DNA of 64,000 nt. Source: Lactobacillus amylovorus DSM 20531 (GTDB lineage: Bacteria; Bacillota; Bacilli; Lactobacillales; Lactobacillaceae). Numbering within the stretch: the stretch's first letter is position 1; each line of letters opens with the position of its first letter. Of the stretch, positions 45,235 through 53,512 are shown in pieces. A program made the position numbers and the translations under genes. Below the pieces are notes generated by a model. The model was given only the letters and a program-made list of their open reading frames with translations, was not told the DNA's origin and did not search any database. The stretch lies in NCBI RefSeq assembly GCF_002706375.1, contig NZ_CP017706.1, forward strand, positions 1,054,001 to 1,118,000. Direction: 5' to 3'.

Positions 45235-46569
45235 TTATTTTACGTAGGTTTCTTTAATGCTGATAACTGATAAAGCAGCTAAGAATCCTGAAATACCAGT
45301 GATTAACATCATAGCTGGCATTGAGTTGCCTACCATTGGGAAGATGATAAAGCTGAGTAATGAAGCGACAATCTGTGGCAAACAAATTGAACAGTTGAAT
45401 AAGCCAAGGTAGGTTCCCATGTGTTTACCTGATAAAGCGTTAGATACCATAGTCAATGGATAAGTGTTCATCCCTGCCCAGCTGATTCCGATTAAAATGA
45501 ATGAAAGAATCAGCAGCATTTGTGAATGAACCAAGAAAATTGAAGTGTAGCCAATTGCACCTAATGCCAAACTTAAGCCGTAGCCTAACTTATGACGATT
45601 GTTTGGTACTTTAGCCAAAACATATGACCAAATTACAGCCGCAATTGATTGAACAGCAGTCAATACGCCGAACCAGTTACCTGCAATTTGGTAGCCTGCT
45701 GAAGAAGCGGAAGTGGTGTTCCATACGTTTTGCGCAATCGCACCAGTTGCATAAGTTGAAAGGTATTGGAATGAAATCCAGCTGAAAAATTGGACTAATG
45801 AAACTTGCCAAAATACTTTTGGCGCTTTCTTTAGCAATTCAATCCAACCGCCACCTTCTTTGTTATCTGATTCCTTGATACCGTGGTAACGAGCATAAGT
45901 TTCTGGATCATATTCATGAACTCTGAAGATGGTGAACAATGAAGTAATTACCAAAACAGCTGCACCAACATAGAATGAAATGACAACTGATTGTGGCACT
46001 ACACCCTTCTTAGCGGTGTTGGCAACACCCAAGCTGGTTAGCAAAAATGGGAAGAATGCAGCAATTACGGCACCAAAGTTGGAAAGCATACTCTGAATTC
46101 CATAAGCATATGACTTTTGATCGTCGTTGACCATATCACCGATCATCATCTTAAATGGTTGCATCGCCATGTTAGAAGCGACATCCAAAACAGCGATTGC
46201 GACAGCACCAAAGATAAGTGCTTCTAAGGATCCATATCCTAAACCGAAACTACCGACGTTGGGCAAAATGACCATCGTGATAACGGCAAAAATCATCCCG
46301 ATCAATAAATATGGCAATCTTCTCCCGATTTTAGGAATCCAAGTACGATCTGATAAGGATCCGATTCCTGGTTGCACCACCAGACCAGCAAGTGGTGGCA
46401 AAATGAAGAACCAACCTAATTTTGTTGGGTCAGCCCCTAAAGTTTGGAAAATTCTACTCATTTGTGAAGTTTCCAAAGTAAATGCAATTTGTACGCCTAA
46501 ATAACCTAAGCTAATCATCCAAATAGTGGAAGCGGCTAGCGTTGGTAAACCTGATTTTTCTTGCTTCAA
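45235..46569 (-). CDS. SLC45/GPH-type MFS sugar transporter
   Basis: 444 residues, about 12 membrane segments. Motifs: ASTIWMISLGYLGVQIAFTL at the N-terminus, PLAGLVVQPGIGSLSDRTW (the MFS loop 2-3 signature region), GRRLPYLLIG, and AGMNTYPLTMVSNALSGKHM, which fit the proton-linked sucrose/maltose permeases related to plant sucrose carriers. A perfect cre site upstream points to CcpA control, in keeping with carbohydrate uptake. Single gene. Confidence 0.82.
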   Translation of the reverse strand: MKQEKSGLPTLAASTIWMISLGYLGVQIAFTLETSQMSRIFQTLGADPTKLGWFFILPPLAGLVVQPGIGSLSDRTWIPKIGRRLPYLLIGMIFAVITMVILPNVGSFGLGYGSLEALIFGAVAIAVLDVASNMAMQPFKMMIGDMVNDDQKSYAYGIQSMLSNFGAVIAAFFPFLLTSLGVANTAKKGVVPQSVVISFYVGAAVLVITSLFTIFRVHEYDPETYARYHGIKESDNKEGGGWIELLKKAPKVFWQVSLVQFFSWISFQYLSTYATGAIAQNVWNTTSASSAGYQIAGNWFGVLTAVQSIAAVIWSYVLAKVPNNRHKLGYGLSLALGAIGYTSIFLVHSQMLLILSFILIGISWAGMNTYPLTMVSNALSGKHMGTYLGLFNCSICLPQIVASLLSFIIFPMVGNSMPAMMLITGISGFLAALSVISIKETYVK

Positions 46570-46611
46570 GTTCCCTTTCTCCTTCCATCTAAATCGCTTT
46601 CATGTTTTAAA

Positions 46612-46625
46612 TGATATCGATTTCA
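46612..46625 (-). promoter_or_regulatory. cre site (CcpA operator), 14 of 14
   Basis: TGAAATCGATATCA on the minus strand matches TGWAANCGNTNWCA at every position, 43 bp upstream of the MFS start. A second, weaker copy (TGAAAGCGATTTAG) lies at 46589-46602, nearer the gene. Confidence 0.75.
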
Positions 46626-46773
46626 GAAAGAGCTTTCAATATGATTTGCTCTGTTAACGGTAACTTAATTGCATAAACATTGCTTGATTTTTTCTAAAAT
46701 CGGCATACTTAATCTACGCTCTCTCCATCTATTGGTAGTAAAATATTCTCATAGATTATGGAGGTATGAAACT

Positions 46774-46956
46774 ATGCTTTCACTTTTGTTAACAATTTTC
46801 TTGATTTGGCTTTTCTTCAAGTTGGGGGTTGGCTTAATCAAGATTTTCGGCTTCTTACTCATTGCCGGATTGATTTTCGTATTTTGCGCATACTTGCTCA
46901 TCCCATTCCTGGCTCTGGTAGCCGTGGGTGGATTGTTGTTTGCGGCAATAAGATAA
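46774..46956 (+). CDS. Small hydrophobic membrane protein
   Basis: 60 residues from ATG 46774 (GGAGG nine bases upstream; the longer frame from 46669 has no ribosome site). Almost entirely hydrophobic, two membrane helices (LLLTIFLIWLFFKLGVGLIK and GFLLIAGLIFVFCAYLLIPF) and a short tail AAIR. Role unknown; single-gene unit with its own terminator. Confidence 0.65.
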   Translation: MLSLLLTIFLIWLFFKLGVGLIKIFGFLLIAGLIFVFCAYLLIPFLALVAVGGLLFAAIR

Positions 46957-46973
46957 TTTAATTGAATAAAAAT

Positions 46974-46998
46974 AAAGAGGCCTTTCGGCCTCTTTTTT
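46974..46998. terminator. Bidirectional terminator
   Basis: AAAGAGGCC-tttc-GGCCTCTTTTTT. Confidence 0.88.
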
Positions 46999-47569
46999 AC
47001 ATGCTCTTCAAATTTTTAACAATCAATTTAGCTAATATCTCATAGCCTGCATCCCCAAAGTGCAAACCATCATTTTTCATTCCTTGGGCAGTCTTCTTGA
47101 TGTCCCCTGCATCTAGCATCGCCTGACATAAATTCGCATATCTAAAACGATATTCCTGAGCTACTTCTTCGACTGCTTTGGCATATTTTTCTACTAAAGC
47201 ATTATCGCGCACAAGCTGCTTTTCCTCATCAACGGCGGGTGGCGAAACAAGCAAAACATGTGGCGGATAATATGCACAAATTATCGCTGAACAAATCAAT
47301 TCCATATTTTGCTTAAATTGCGTTAACGGTACCTGCTTATGCGTTGCCAGATCATTAGTCCCAAGTAAAATTACCAAGTTATCGCACTTTTTCACGCTCA
47401 AAACTAATTCATTAAGTCTTGCAAAAAACGCACCTGAATTGATCCCCGACACTGCAGTATTTTCAATTTCTACGTCAGGTAACATCTTTTTTAAATTCCA
47501 GTTAATATGCGGCTCTTCTTTGCCTTCATTGCGTGCGATGATGCTATCGCCTGTCAGTAATAATCTCAT
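46997..47569 (-). CDS. SGNH/GDSL-family hydrolase
   Basis: 190 residues with block I LLTGDSIIA (nucleophile S9), Gly in SGINSG, block III LLGTNDLA, and block V NDGLHFGDAGY (Asp-His). No signal peptide, so probably cytoplasmic; an esterase or lipase of unknown substrate. Overlaps the upstream AI-2E-family gene by 4 bp. Confidence 0.85.
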   Translation of the reverse strand: MRLLLTGDSIIARNEGKEEPHINWNLKKMLPDVEIENTAVSGINSGAFFARLNELVLSVKKCDNLVILLGTNDLATHKQVPLTQFKQNMELICSAIICAYYPPHVLLVSPPAVDEEKQLVRDNALVEKYAKAVEEVAQEYRFRYANLCQAMLDAGDIKKTAQGMKNDGLHFGDAGYEILAKLIVKNLKSM

Positions 47570-48603
47570 TTTAGAACTGCCTTCTTCTTACTCTTTTTAG
47601 TTGGCTTAATGCCTAAAACATCCAAGAAGAAAGTAAAGATTGGCACACCTACGATCAAGCCCCAGGTGCCCCAGAAATGTTCTGCCACAAGCAAAACCAA
47701 GAATGTGTAGAAAATTGGTAATTCAGTCTTGCTGGCCATGAACTTAGGATTTAAGACATAGGCTTCAACGGCGTGAATAATCATGATCATAATGAAAATG
47801 TAAATCACGTAGCGAATGCCGCCTACTGAGTAGCCCACAATACTTAGCGGAATCAGTGAAATGATTACACCAGCAACTGGAACCAAACTCAAAATGAAGA
47901 CCATCAAACCTAAGGCGACAATCTGTGGCATTCTCATTATAGCCAAACCGATCATTGTCAAAGCTGTGTTACAAATCGCAATAAAGAATTGGGCCTCAAG
48001 CACTACACCAAAGGTATTGGTAAATTTTTTACCGAAGCAACGAATATCTTCAAAGAGCCACTTCAAGTAGCCGCTTTTAACGAATAAACTAGAGAATTCT
48101 CTCATCTTCTTTAATTCAATCGTGTAAAAGAAACTTAAGATCAGTGACATAAATGTCGCGATGGTCAGCGTGCCAATATTAGTAGCAGTGTGAAAGGCAA
48201 AAGTCATAGCGTGCTTTGCCTGTTCAATCAACTCACCTTTACTAATGTAACGCGTTACGTACGACATCAAACGCGACGATTCATCGCTTTCATAAAATGC
48301 CATAACGGACTTCACCATCTTACTGATTTGCACCACCAGCATGGGCAAGTAAACCGTTATAACGAAATACAATAGCGCCAGAATTATCAGATACGTGACT
48401 ACAACTATTATCCCTGTCGGCATCTTAGGAATGTAGCGCTGTACTAAACGAATCAGGTGCACGATTACGTAAGTAAAAATAAATGTTAACAGAATCGTAT
48501 TCATCATTGCCCGCATCTCGTACAAACAAGCTACGATTAACAAAAATACGACAACTCTACGCAATGGCACATTGTCTTTAAATTTTTGCCAAGCTGTATT
48601 CAT
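47566..48603 (-). CDS. AI-2E/PerM-family membrane transporter
   Basis: 345 residues with about seven membrane segments and the family's central soluble stretch (KMVKSVMAFYESDESSRL). LVPVAGVIISLIPLSIVGY and FWGTWGLIVGVPIFTFF match the conserved C-terminal half. Members export AI-2 or act as sodium/proton antiporters; the substrate is open. Confidence 0.82.
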   Translation of the reverse strand: MNTAWQKFKDNVPLRRVVVFLLIVACLYEMRAMMNTILLTFIFTYVIVHLIRLVQRYIPKMPTGIIVVVTYLIILALLYFVITVYLPMLVVQISKMVKSVMAFYESDESSRLMSYVTRYISKGELIEQAKHAMTFAFHTATNIGTLTIATFMSLILSFFYTIELKKMREFSSLFVKSGYLKWLFEDIRCFGKKFTNTFGVVLEAQFFIAICNTALTMIGLAIMRMPQIVALGLMVFILSLVPVAGVIISLIPLSIVGYSVGGIRYVIYIFIMIMIIHAVEAYVLNPKFMASKTELPIFYTFLVLLVAEHFWGTWGLIVGVPIFTFFLDVLGIKPTKKSKKKAVLK

Positions 48604-48775
48604 GAATCAAACCTCGCTTTTTCCATTATTTTTGATTGTAACATGATAATTTTCTATATTTTTTGCTTTCTAAAGCTATACCACATTTTATCTAAAATTT
48701 TTTCTAATTTATTAGCCCTATTCTGATGGGATTTGCAGTTTACAAATCAATGCTATCCGCGATAATTTTCTACAA

Positions 48776-48793
48776 ACCACAAGATATTGTGGT
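48776..48793. promoter_or_regulatory. NrdR-box-like palindrome
   Basis: Perfect inverted repeat ACCACAA-gata-TTGTGGT, 69 bp upstream of the ribonucleotide reductase gene. It resembles NrdR boxes in size and in its CACAAKATATTGTG-like core, and TTGTGG of its right arm could be the -35 (18 bp before TATACA at 48811). Confidence 0.55.
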
Positions 48794-48861
48794 ACATTTA
48801 GATATGTGCTTATACATAATGTGTTTTGTGAAACAATAATAATCTTTTAGGAGTGAAAAAC

Positions 48862-51096
48862 ATGACATCTACTAGAATTGAACTAGATCAAAACTTTATT
48901 GATCAAGTGAAACATGAAATCAAACCTCACTGGGGTGAACTTGGCTGGGTAACCTATAAGAGAACTTATGCCCGTTGGCTTCCTGATCAAGATCGTTCAG
49001 AAAACTGGGATGAGACAGTTAAGCGTGTGATCGAAGGTAACATCAACCTTGATCCACGTCTAAAAGACTCTCCCTCTAAAGAAGTTATCAGCGAATTGAC
49101 CAATGAAGCTAAACGATTATTCCGTTTAGTTTATGGCTTATCAGCTACCCCTTCAGGTCGTAACCTTTGGATTTCAGGAACCGATTATCAAAAACGGACT
49201 GGCGATTCATTAAACAACTGCTGGTTCATCGCTATTCGTCCTCAAGAATATGGCGACAGTCACATCGTGCCTTCTTACGTTGATAAGAGAGAAAAAGCTG
49301 TCTCCATGCCTTTCTCCTTCCTATTCGATCAATTGATGAAAGGCGGCGGCGTTGGTTTTTCAGTTGTTAACGACAACATCAAGCAAATTCCTAAGGTTGA
49401 TAACAAAATCGATTTAACTGTTGTAATCGATAAAAGCAGCAAGTCACACGATGCCTCAATCAAGGTTGGCGCCGTTGATAAAGTCGAATGGGAAAAGCAA
49501 AATCCAGATCAAGACGACGTGATTTACTACAGATTGCCTGATACTCGTGAAGGCTGGGTTCTTGCCAATGCCCGTTTAATTGATATGCACTTTAACCAAA
49601 CCAATCCTGATCGAAAGACCAAATTAGTTTTGGACATTACTGACATTCGTCCATACGGTGCCAAGATCCATGGCTTCGGCGGTACTGCTTCAGGTCCAAT
49701 GCCTTTAGTTGAAATGTTTATCGATATCAACAACGTCATTAATGCCCGCGCAGGTAAAAACTTGACTGCTGTTGATGCGACTGACATTTGTAACTTGATT
49801 GGTAAAACAGTTGTTGCCGGCAACGTTCGTCGTTCAGCTGAGCTTGCACTTGGTTCTAGCGACGACCAAGACTTTATCAAGATGAAGCAGGATAAGAAAA
49901 AGCTTTATCACCACCGTTGGGCTTCTAACAACAGTGTGGCCATTAATTCTAAGTTTAATAATTATGGTCCAATTGCTGACGGCATTTTGCATAATGGCGA
50001 GCCTGGTATCGTTAACTTAGATTTGTCACGCAACTATGGTCGTATTGTTGATGGCTATCAACCAGGAATTGACGATGACGTTGAAGGTACTAATCCTTGT
50101 GGCGAAATTTCTTTGGCAAATGGTGAGCCATGCAACTTGTTTGAGGTCTTCCCATACATCGCTGAAATGCAAGGCTGGGACTTAAAAGAGGCCTTCGCCT
50201 TAGCTACTCGTTTTGCTAAGAGAGTTACCTTTAGTCACTACGACTGGGAAATTTCACGTAAGATTATTCAAAAGAACCGCAGAATCGGTATTTCAATGTC
50301 TGGTATTCAAGACTGGCTGCTTAATGACTTGGGCCACAGAGTAGTCACTGGCTTTGAAGATGCCGTTGATGCAGAAACTGGTGAAAAGATTAAGAAACCA
50401 ATCTATGATTCACAGGCAGTTGAAAGAGTGGATGGCTTATACAAGGCTGTAGTTGACGCAGATAAGGCCTACAGCAAGGAATTAGGCACCCACCCATCAA
50501 TTAAGCACACCACAGTTAAACCATCTGGTACGGTGGCTAAATTGGCTGGTGTGTCAGAAGGGATGCACTTCCACTATGCTGGTTATTTGATTCAGAGAAT
50601 TCGTTTCCAGGCTAGTGATCCATTGCTTCCAGCCTTAAGAGAATGCGGCTATCATACTGAACCAGATATTTACACTAAGAACACTATTTGCGTCGAATTT
50701 CCATTACGGGCTGCTCACGCCGATAGTAAAAACTTTGCTTCTGCCGGAACGGTTTCAATCGCGGAACAATTCGCGACCCAAGCATTCTTGCAAACATACT
50801 GGTCTGACAATGCCGTCAGCTGCACCATCACCTTCCAATCAGATGAAAGTGACGAAATTGCTCCACTTCTTCACCAATACAGACACACTATCAAATCAAC
50901 TTCACTTCTTCCTTACTACGGTGGTTCACTCAAGCAAGCTCCAAAAGAGCCAATTGACAAGAAAACCTATAAAGAAAGAGCTGCTTTGATTACTGATGAT
51001 GTTGAAGAAGTATTTGCAAAGCAAAATGATGATCAAAAGGGATTAGAAATTGTAGGACAAACCGACTGTGAAGGTGGAGCTTGCCCAATCAAGTAA
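48862..51096 (+). CDS. rtpR: Class II (B12-dependent) ribonucleoside-triphosphate reductase
   Basis: 744 residues from ATG 48862 (TAGGAGTG upstream), close to the 739 of the L. leichmannii enzyme. Visible: SLNNCWFIA with the active-site Cys (C120), FDQLMKGGGVGFS, TNPCGEISL with the thiyl-radical Cys and Glu, and the C-terminal redox pair CEGGACPIK. Reduces NTPs to dNTPs with adenosylcobalamin. It heads an operon with a lipoprotein, a B12 ECF S-component and a cobalamin adenosyltransferase, so cofactor supply and use are co-transcribed. A NrdR-like palindrome precedes it. Confidence 0.95.
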   Translation: MTSTRIELDQNFIDQVKHEIKPHWGELGWVTYKRTYARWLPDQDRSENWDETVKRVIEGNINLDPRLKDSPSKEVISELTNEAKRLFRLVYGLSATPSGRNLWISGTDYQKRTGDSLNNCWFIAIRPQEYGDSHIVPSYVDKREKAVSMPFSFLFDQLMKGGGVGFSVVNDNIKQIPKVDNKIDLTVVIDKSSKSHDASIKVGAVDKVEWEKQNPDQDDVIYYRLPDTREGWVLANARLIDMHFNQTNPDRKTKLVLDITDIRPYGAKIHGFGGTASGPMPLVEMFIDINNVINARAGKNLTAVDATDICNLIGKTVVAGNVRRSAELALGSSDDQDFIKMKQDKKKLYHHRWASNNSVAINSKFNNYGPIADGILHNGEPGIVNLDLSRNYGRIVDGYQPGIDDDVEGTNPCGEISLANGEPCNLFEVFPYIAEMQGWDLKEAFALATRFAKRVTFSHYDWEISRKIIQKNRRIGISMSGIQDWLLNDLGHRVVTGFEDAVDAETGEKIKKPIYDSQAVERVDGLYKAVVDADKAYSKELGTHPSIKHTTVKPSGTVAKLAGVSEGMHFHYAGYLIQRIRFQASDPLLPALRECGYHTEPDIYTKNTICVEFPLRAAHADSKNFASAGTVSIAEQFATQAFLQTYWSDNAVSCTITFQSDESDEIAPLLHQYRHTIKSTSLLPYYGGSLKQAPKEPIDKKTYKERAALITDDVEEVFAKQNDDQKGLEIVGQTDCEGGACPIK

Positions 51097-51113
51097 TTTA
51101 TTAGGAGATAAAA

Positions 51114-51512
51114 ATGAAGAACAAACACAAATTTAGTTTATTATTTACAATCGTTGCATTTTTAACTTTATTTTTGACGGGATGCTCAAATAATAGTTCA
51201 GCCACTGCCAAAAAGAGCTCTAACAATCAAATTACGGTTAACTACACCTTGAAACAAGGCAAGAAAACCGTAAGTGATAAATCCGTTAAGATTCCTAAGA
51301 AAAAGGCCAAGGTAATTACCGGTCTTAAGAAAGCATGGAAAGTGCAAGAAACTAAGGGCTTTATTACTTCAATCGATGGTAAAAAGCAAAACCCTAAGAA
51401 AAAGATTTATTGGACTTACACAATTAACGGCAAATGGGCAACCAAAGGTGCCGACAAACAAGCTGTTGCTAACAAGGATAAAGTTAAATTTACTCTAGAC
51501 AAGGTGAAGTAA
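51114..51512 (+). CDS. DUF4430 lipoprotein, likely B12-binding
   Basis: 132 residues with a lipoprotein signal (lipobox LTGC, Cys24), a Ser/Lys linker, then one DUF4430 domain (NQITVNYTLKQGKKTV, KKAWKVQETKGFITSIDGKK, KKIYWTYTINGKWATKGADK). DUF4430 is the domain that forms the C-terminal, cobalamin-contacting lobe of intrinsic factor and transcobalamin. 17 bp after the B12-dependent reductase and 3 bp before the B12 transporter S-component. An extracellular cobalamin-capturing lipoprotein is therefore a reasoned inference. GGAG precedes the ATG. Confidence 0.75.
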   Translation: MKNKHKFSLLFTIVAFLTLFLTGCSNNSSATAKKSSNNQITVNYTLKQGKKTVSDKSVKIPKKKAKVITGLKKAWKVQETKGFITSIDGKKQNPKKKIYWTYTINGKWATKGADKQAVANKDKVKFTLDKVK

Positions 51513-51515
51513 TTT

Positions 51516-52040
51516 ATGGTTACTGAGCGGCTGCAAATCAGACAAATCGCATTACTGGCCATGCTTACAGCAATGTGCGTGGTCTTGCGTATCTTCAAAA
51601 TTATTCCTATTCCAAACGTACAACCAGTAACTGATATCTTGATGATTGTTACTCTTTATTTGGGTACCGGCTCAGGTATCATTTTAGCTGCTTTGACAAT
51701 GTTGATTTCTAATATTTATTTGGGATTCGGCATTTGGACTATTCCCCAAATCTTAGCTTATGCTGGTTGTGTATTAACTGTAGCCTTTTTAAACAAAGTT
51801 ACGCCACTGCAAAATCACTTTTGGTTACAGGTAGCTTTGGCCACCTTTTTAGGTTGGGAATACGGCTTTTTAGTCGACCTGGGGATGACTATTTTCGGTG
51901 GTTTGCCTGCTTTCATCGCTTACCTTGTTTCTAGCTTCGCCTTTGATACCTACCATGCAATTGGCAACTTTGCCTTCTACTTTGTTTTATATAAACCAAT
52001 CACCAAAGCACTTGAAGCCTATCAACGGAGGATAATCTAA
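51516..52040 (+). CDS. cbrT: ECF transporter S-component, CbrT-like (vitamin B12)
   Basis: 174 residues, six hydrophobic segments, starting RQIALLAMLTAMCVVLRIFK with the Ala-rich first helix that contacts the ECF module. The arrangement rtpR - S-component - adenosyltransferase is the one from which CbrT of L. delbrueckii was identified as a cobalamin/cobinamide transporter. The shared energising module (EcfA, EcfA', EcfT) is not in the window. Overlaps pduO by 1 bp. Confidence 0.82.
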   Translation: MVTERLQIRQIALLAMLTAMCVVLRIFKIIPIPNVQPVTDILMIVTLYLGTGSGIILAALTMLISNIYLGFGIWTIPQILAYAGCVLTVAFLNKVTPLQNHFWLQVALATFLGWEYGFLVDLGMTIFGGLPAFIAYLVSSFAFDTYHAIGNFAFYFVLYKPITKALEAYQRRII

Positions 52041-52603
52041 TGACAATCAAAATCTACACTAAAGTTGGCGACAAAGGGTTAACCAAGCAGGTTACTGGTA
52101 AAATGGTGCCCAAATATGACCTGCAAATTGAAGCATTGGGCAATGTGGATGAGCTTCAATCATACCTTGGTGTGGTGATCGCCAACTTATCAAAGAATTG
52201 CCGGGAATTACGTGAAGAGCTGGAAAACGTTCAGCGTAATTTATACCAACTGCAAGCCGATATTGTCGTTAAGCACCATCATGAAATTAGTGAGAAAAAT
52301 GTCACACAGTTAGAAGACCGCATTAATGAATTAACTCCTAAAATACCCACTATTCCTGAATTTATCTTGCCTGGTGGCAAGGTTACGGGTGCTAACTTAC
52401 AATATGCTAGAACCGTTGCTAGACGTGCCGAAAGGTCTTTAGTCAAGTTGAGTTTAAATGAACAAAAATTAGACGATTGCGATTTGGAGTACATGAATCG
52501 CCTTTCCGATTACCTTTTCATCTTAGGACGCTACGCAAATGTACTTGATGGTTATACCGAAATAAAAAGCAAAGTGCGAGAAAAGAACCGTATTAATGGC
52601 TAA
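52040..52603 (+). CDS. pduO: PduO-type cob(I)alamin adenosyltransferase
   Basis: 187 residues. N-terminal KIYTKVGDKGLTKQVTG (ATP-binding loop), GNVDELQSYLGV, FILPGGKVTGANLQYARTVA and RRAERSLV are the PduO signature blocks. Attaches the adenosyl group to cob(I)alamin and so makes the cofactor that RtpR, the first gene of the operon, needs. GGAGG precedes the ATG. Confidence 0.92.
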   Translation: MTIKIYTKVGDKGLTKQVTGKMVPKYDLQIEALGNVDELQSYLGVVIANLSKNCRELREELENVQRNLYQLQADIVVKHHHEISEKNVTQLEDRINELTPKIPTIPEFILPGGKVTGANLQYARTVARRAERSLVKLSLNEQKLDDCDLEYMNRLSDYLFILGRYANVLDGYTEIKSKVREKNRING

Positions 52604-52604
52604 A

Positions 52605-52640
52605 AAAACACCGTTGCCGGATTAGGCAGCGGTGTTTTTG
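52605..52640. terminator. Terminator of B12 operon
   Basis: AAAACACCG-t-TGCC / GGCA-g-CGGTGTTTTT; it also overlaps the end of the convergent membrane-protein gene. Confidence 0.8.
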
Positions 52641-53419
52641 TTTGAGCGATTTTCTTTTTCAAGAATTGCTTTCTTTATTTCCATAAACTTAGGTGCATCC
52701 AAAACTCTTAATTTAGGGAAGCTCTTAAGCATACGTTTTTGGTTCCAACTTAAACGATTTGGTTTTAATTCGTCGTAGTGCTGAATAACTGAGTGATGCC
52801 AGTCGCCAACTTTAAGTCTGCCTTTCTCAGCCATTCTGCTTTCTACTCTGGATCTAACGCGTTCAATAAATTGGTTGATGTGATTGTCCCACATCTTGGT
52901 TGTAATATGGAATCTTTCGACACTGATTACAGTTAAGATTGTATCGATTCCCATAACTATCGTGATCCCTACGGCTAACCAACCATGCGTATCTCTTTCC
53001 TCAATATTGATAATCTTTTGTACAAATGGCTGGATAAATTTTACTAGTAGGATTACGCCGAAGCCCCAGAATAAGGAAATAACTGGCGCTACACGACCTT
53101 GGATGTTACCCCACAATTTTGAGTAATCCCATAATTTAAGATGGAAGAATTTTTCAAGGAATAAACTCGCGACATATTCGAAGACTGTCGCGACAATGAT
53201 TCCGACGATAAATAGCAAGAAGATATTGTCTTGGACATCTTTAGTACAGATTAAGACTGTAGTAACTGCGAATCCATAGACTGGACAATACGGGCCAAAC
53301 AAAAAGCCACGATATTCATAATGATGATCTTTGATCGAACAATATATTGTTTCCCATAACCAGCCAATAAAAGAATATGTAAAAAATAAAACAATAATTT
53401 CAGAAATAGTGTATGGCAT
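52622..53419 (-). CDS. PF06541-type (CmpB-like) membrane protein
   Basis: 265 residues with about five to six membrane helices, a YSFIGWLWETIYCSI beginning, RGFLFGPYCPVYGFA and YVASLFLEKFFHLKLWDYS, all typical of the 'putative ABC transporter type IV' family, and a basic cytoplasmic C-terminal tail. Actual function unknown. Confidence 0.8.
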   Translation of the reverse strand: MPYTISEIIVLFFTYSFIGWLWETIYCSIKDHHYEYRGFLFGPYCPVYGFAVTTVLICTKDVQDNIFLLFIVGIIVATVFEYVASLFLEKFFHLKLWDYSKLWGNIQGRVAPVISLFWGFGVILLVKFIQPFVQKIINIEERDTHGWLAVGITIVMGIDTILTVISVERFHITTKMWDNHINQFIERVRSRVESRMAEKGRLKVGDWHHSVIQHYDELKPNRLSWNQKRMLKSFPKLRVLDAPKFMEIKKAILEKENRSNKNTAA

Positions 53420-53512
53420 CTTTATATTTCTCTTTCAATATACAAGCTTATATATCCATAATAAGTGAAAGAGAGTAATTTGGCTATCGAAAATATAGAT
53501 TTTATTAACTAT

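Noticed and set aside
48604..48861. Cobalamin riboswitch before the B12 operon
   Set aside because: No B12-box (GCCACTG-type) sequence or room for the large aptamer; the palindrome fits a NrdR site better.
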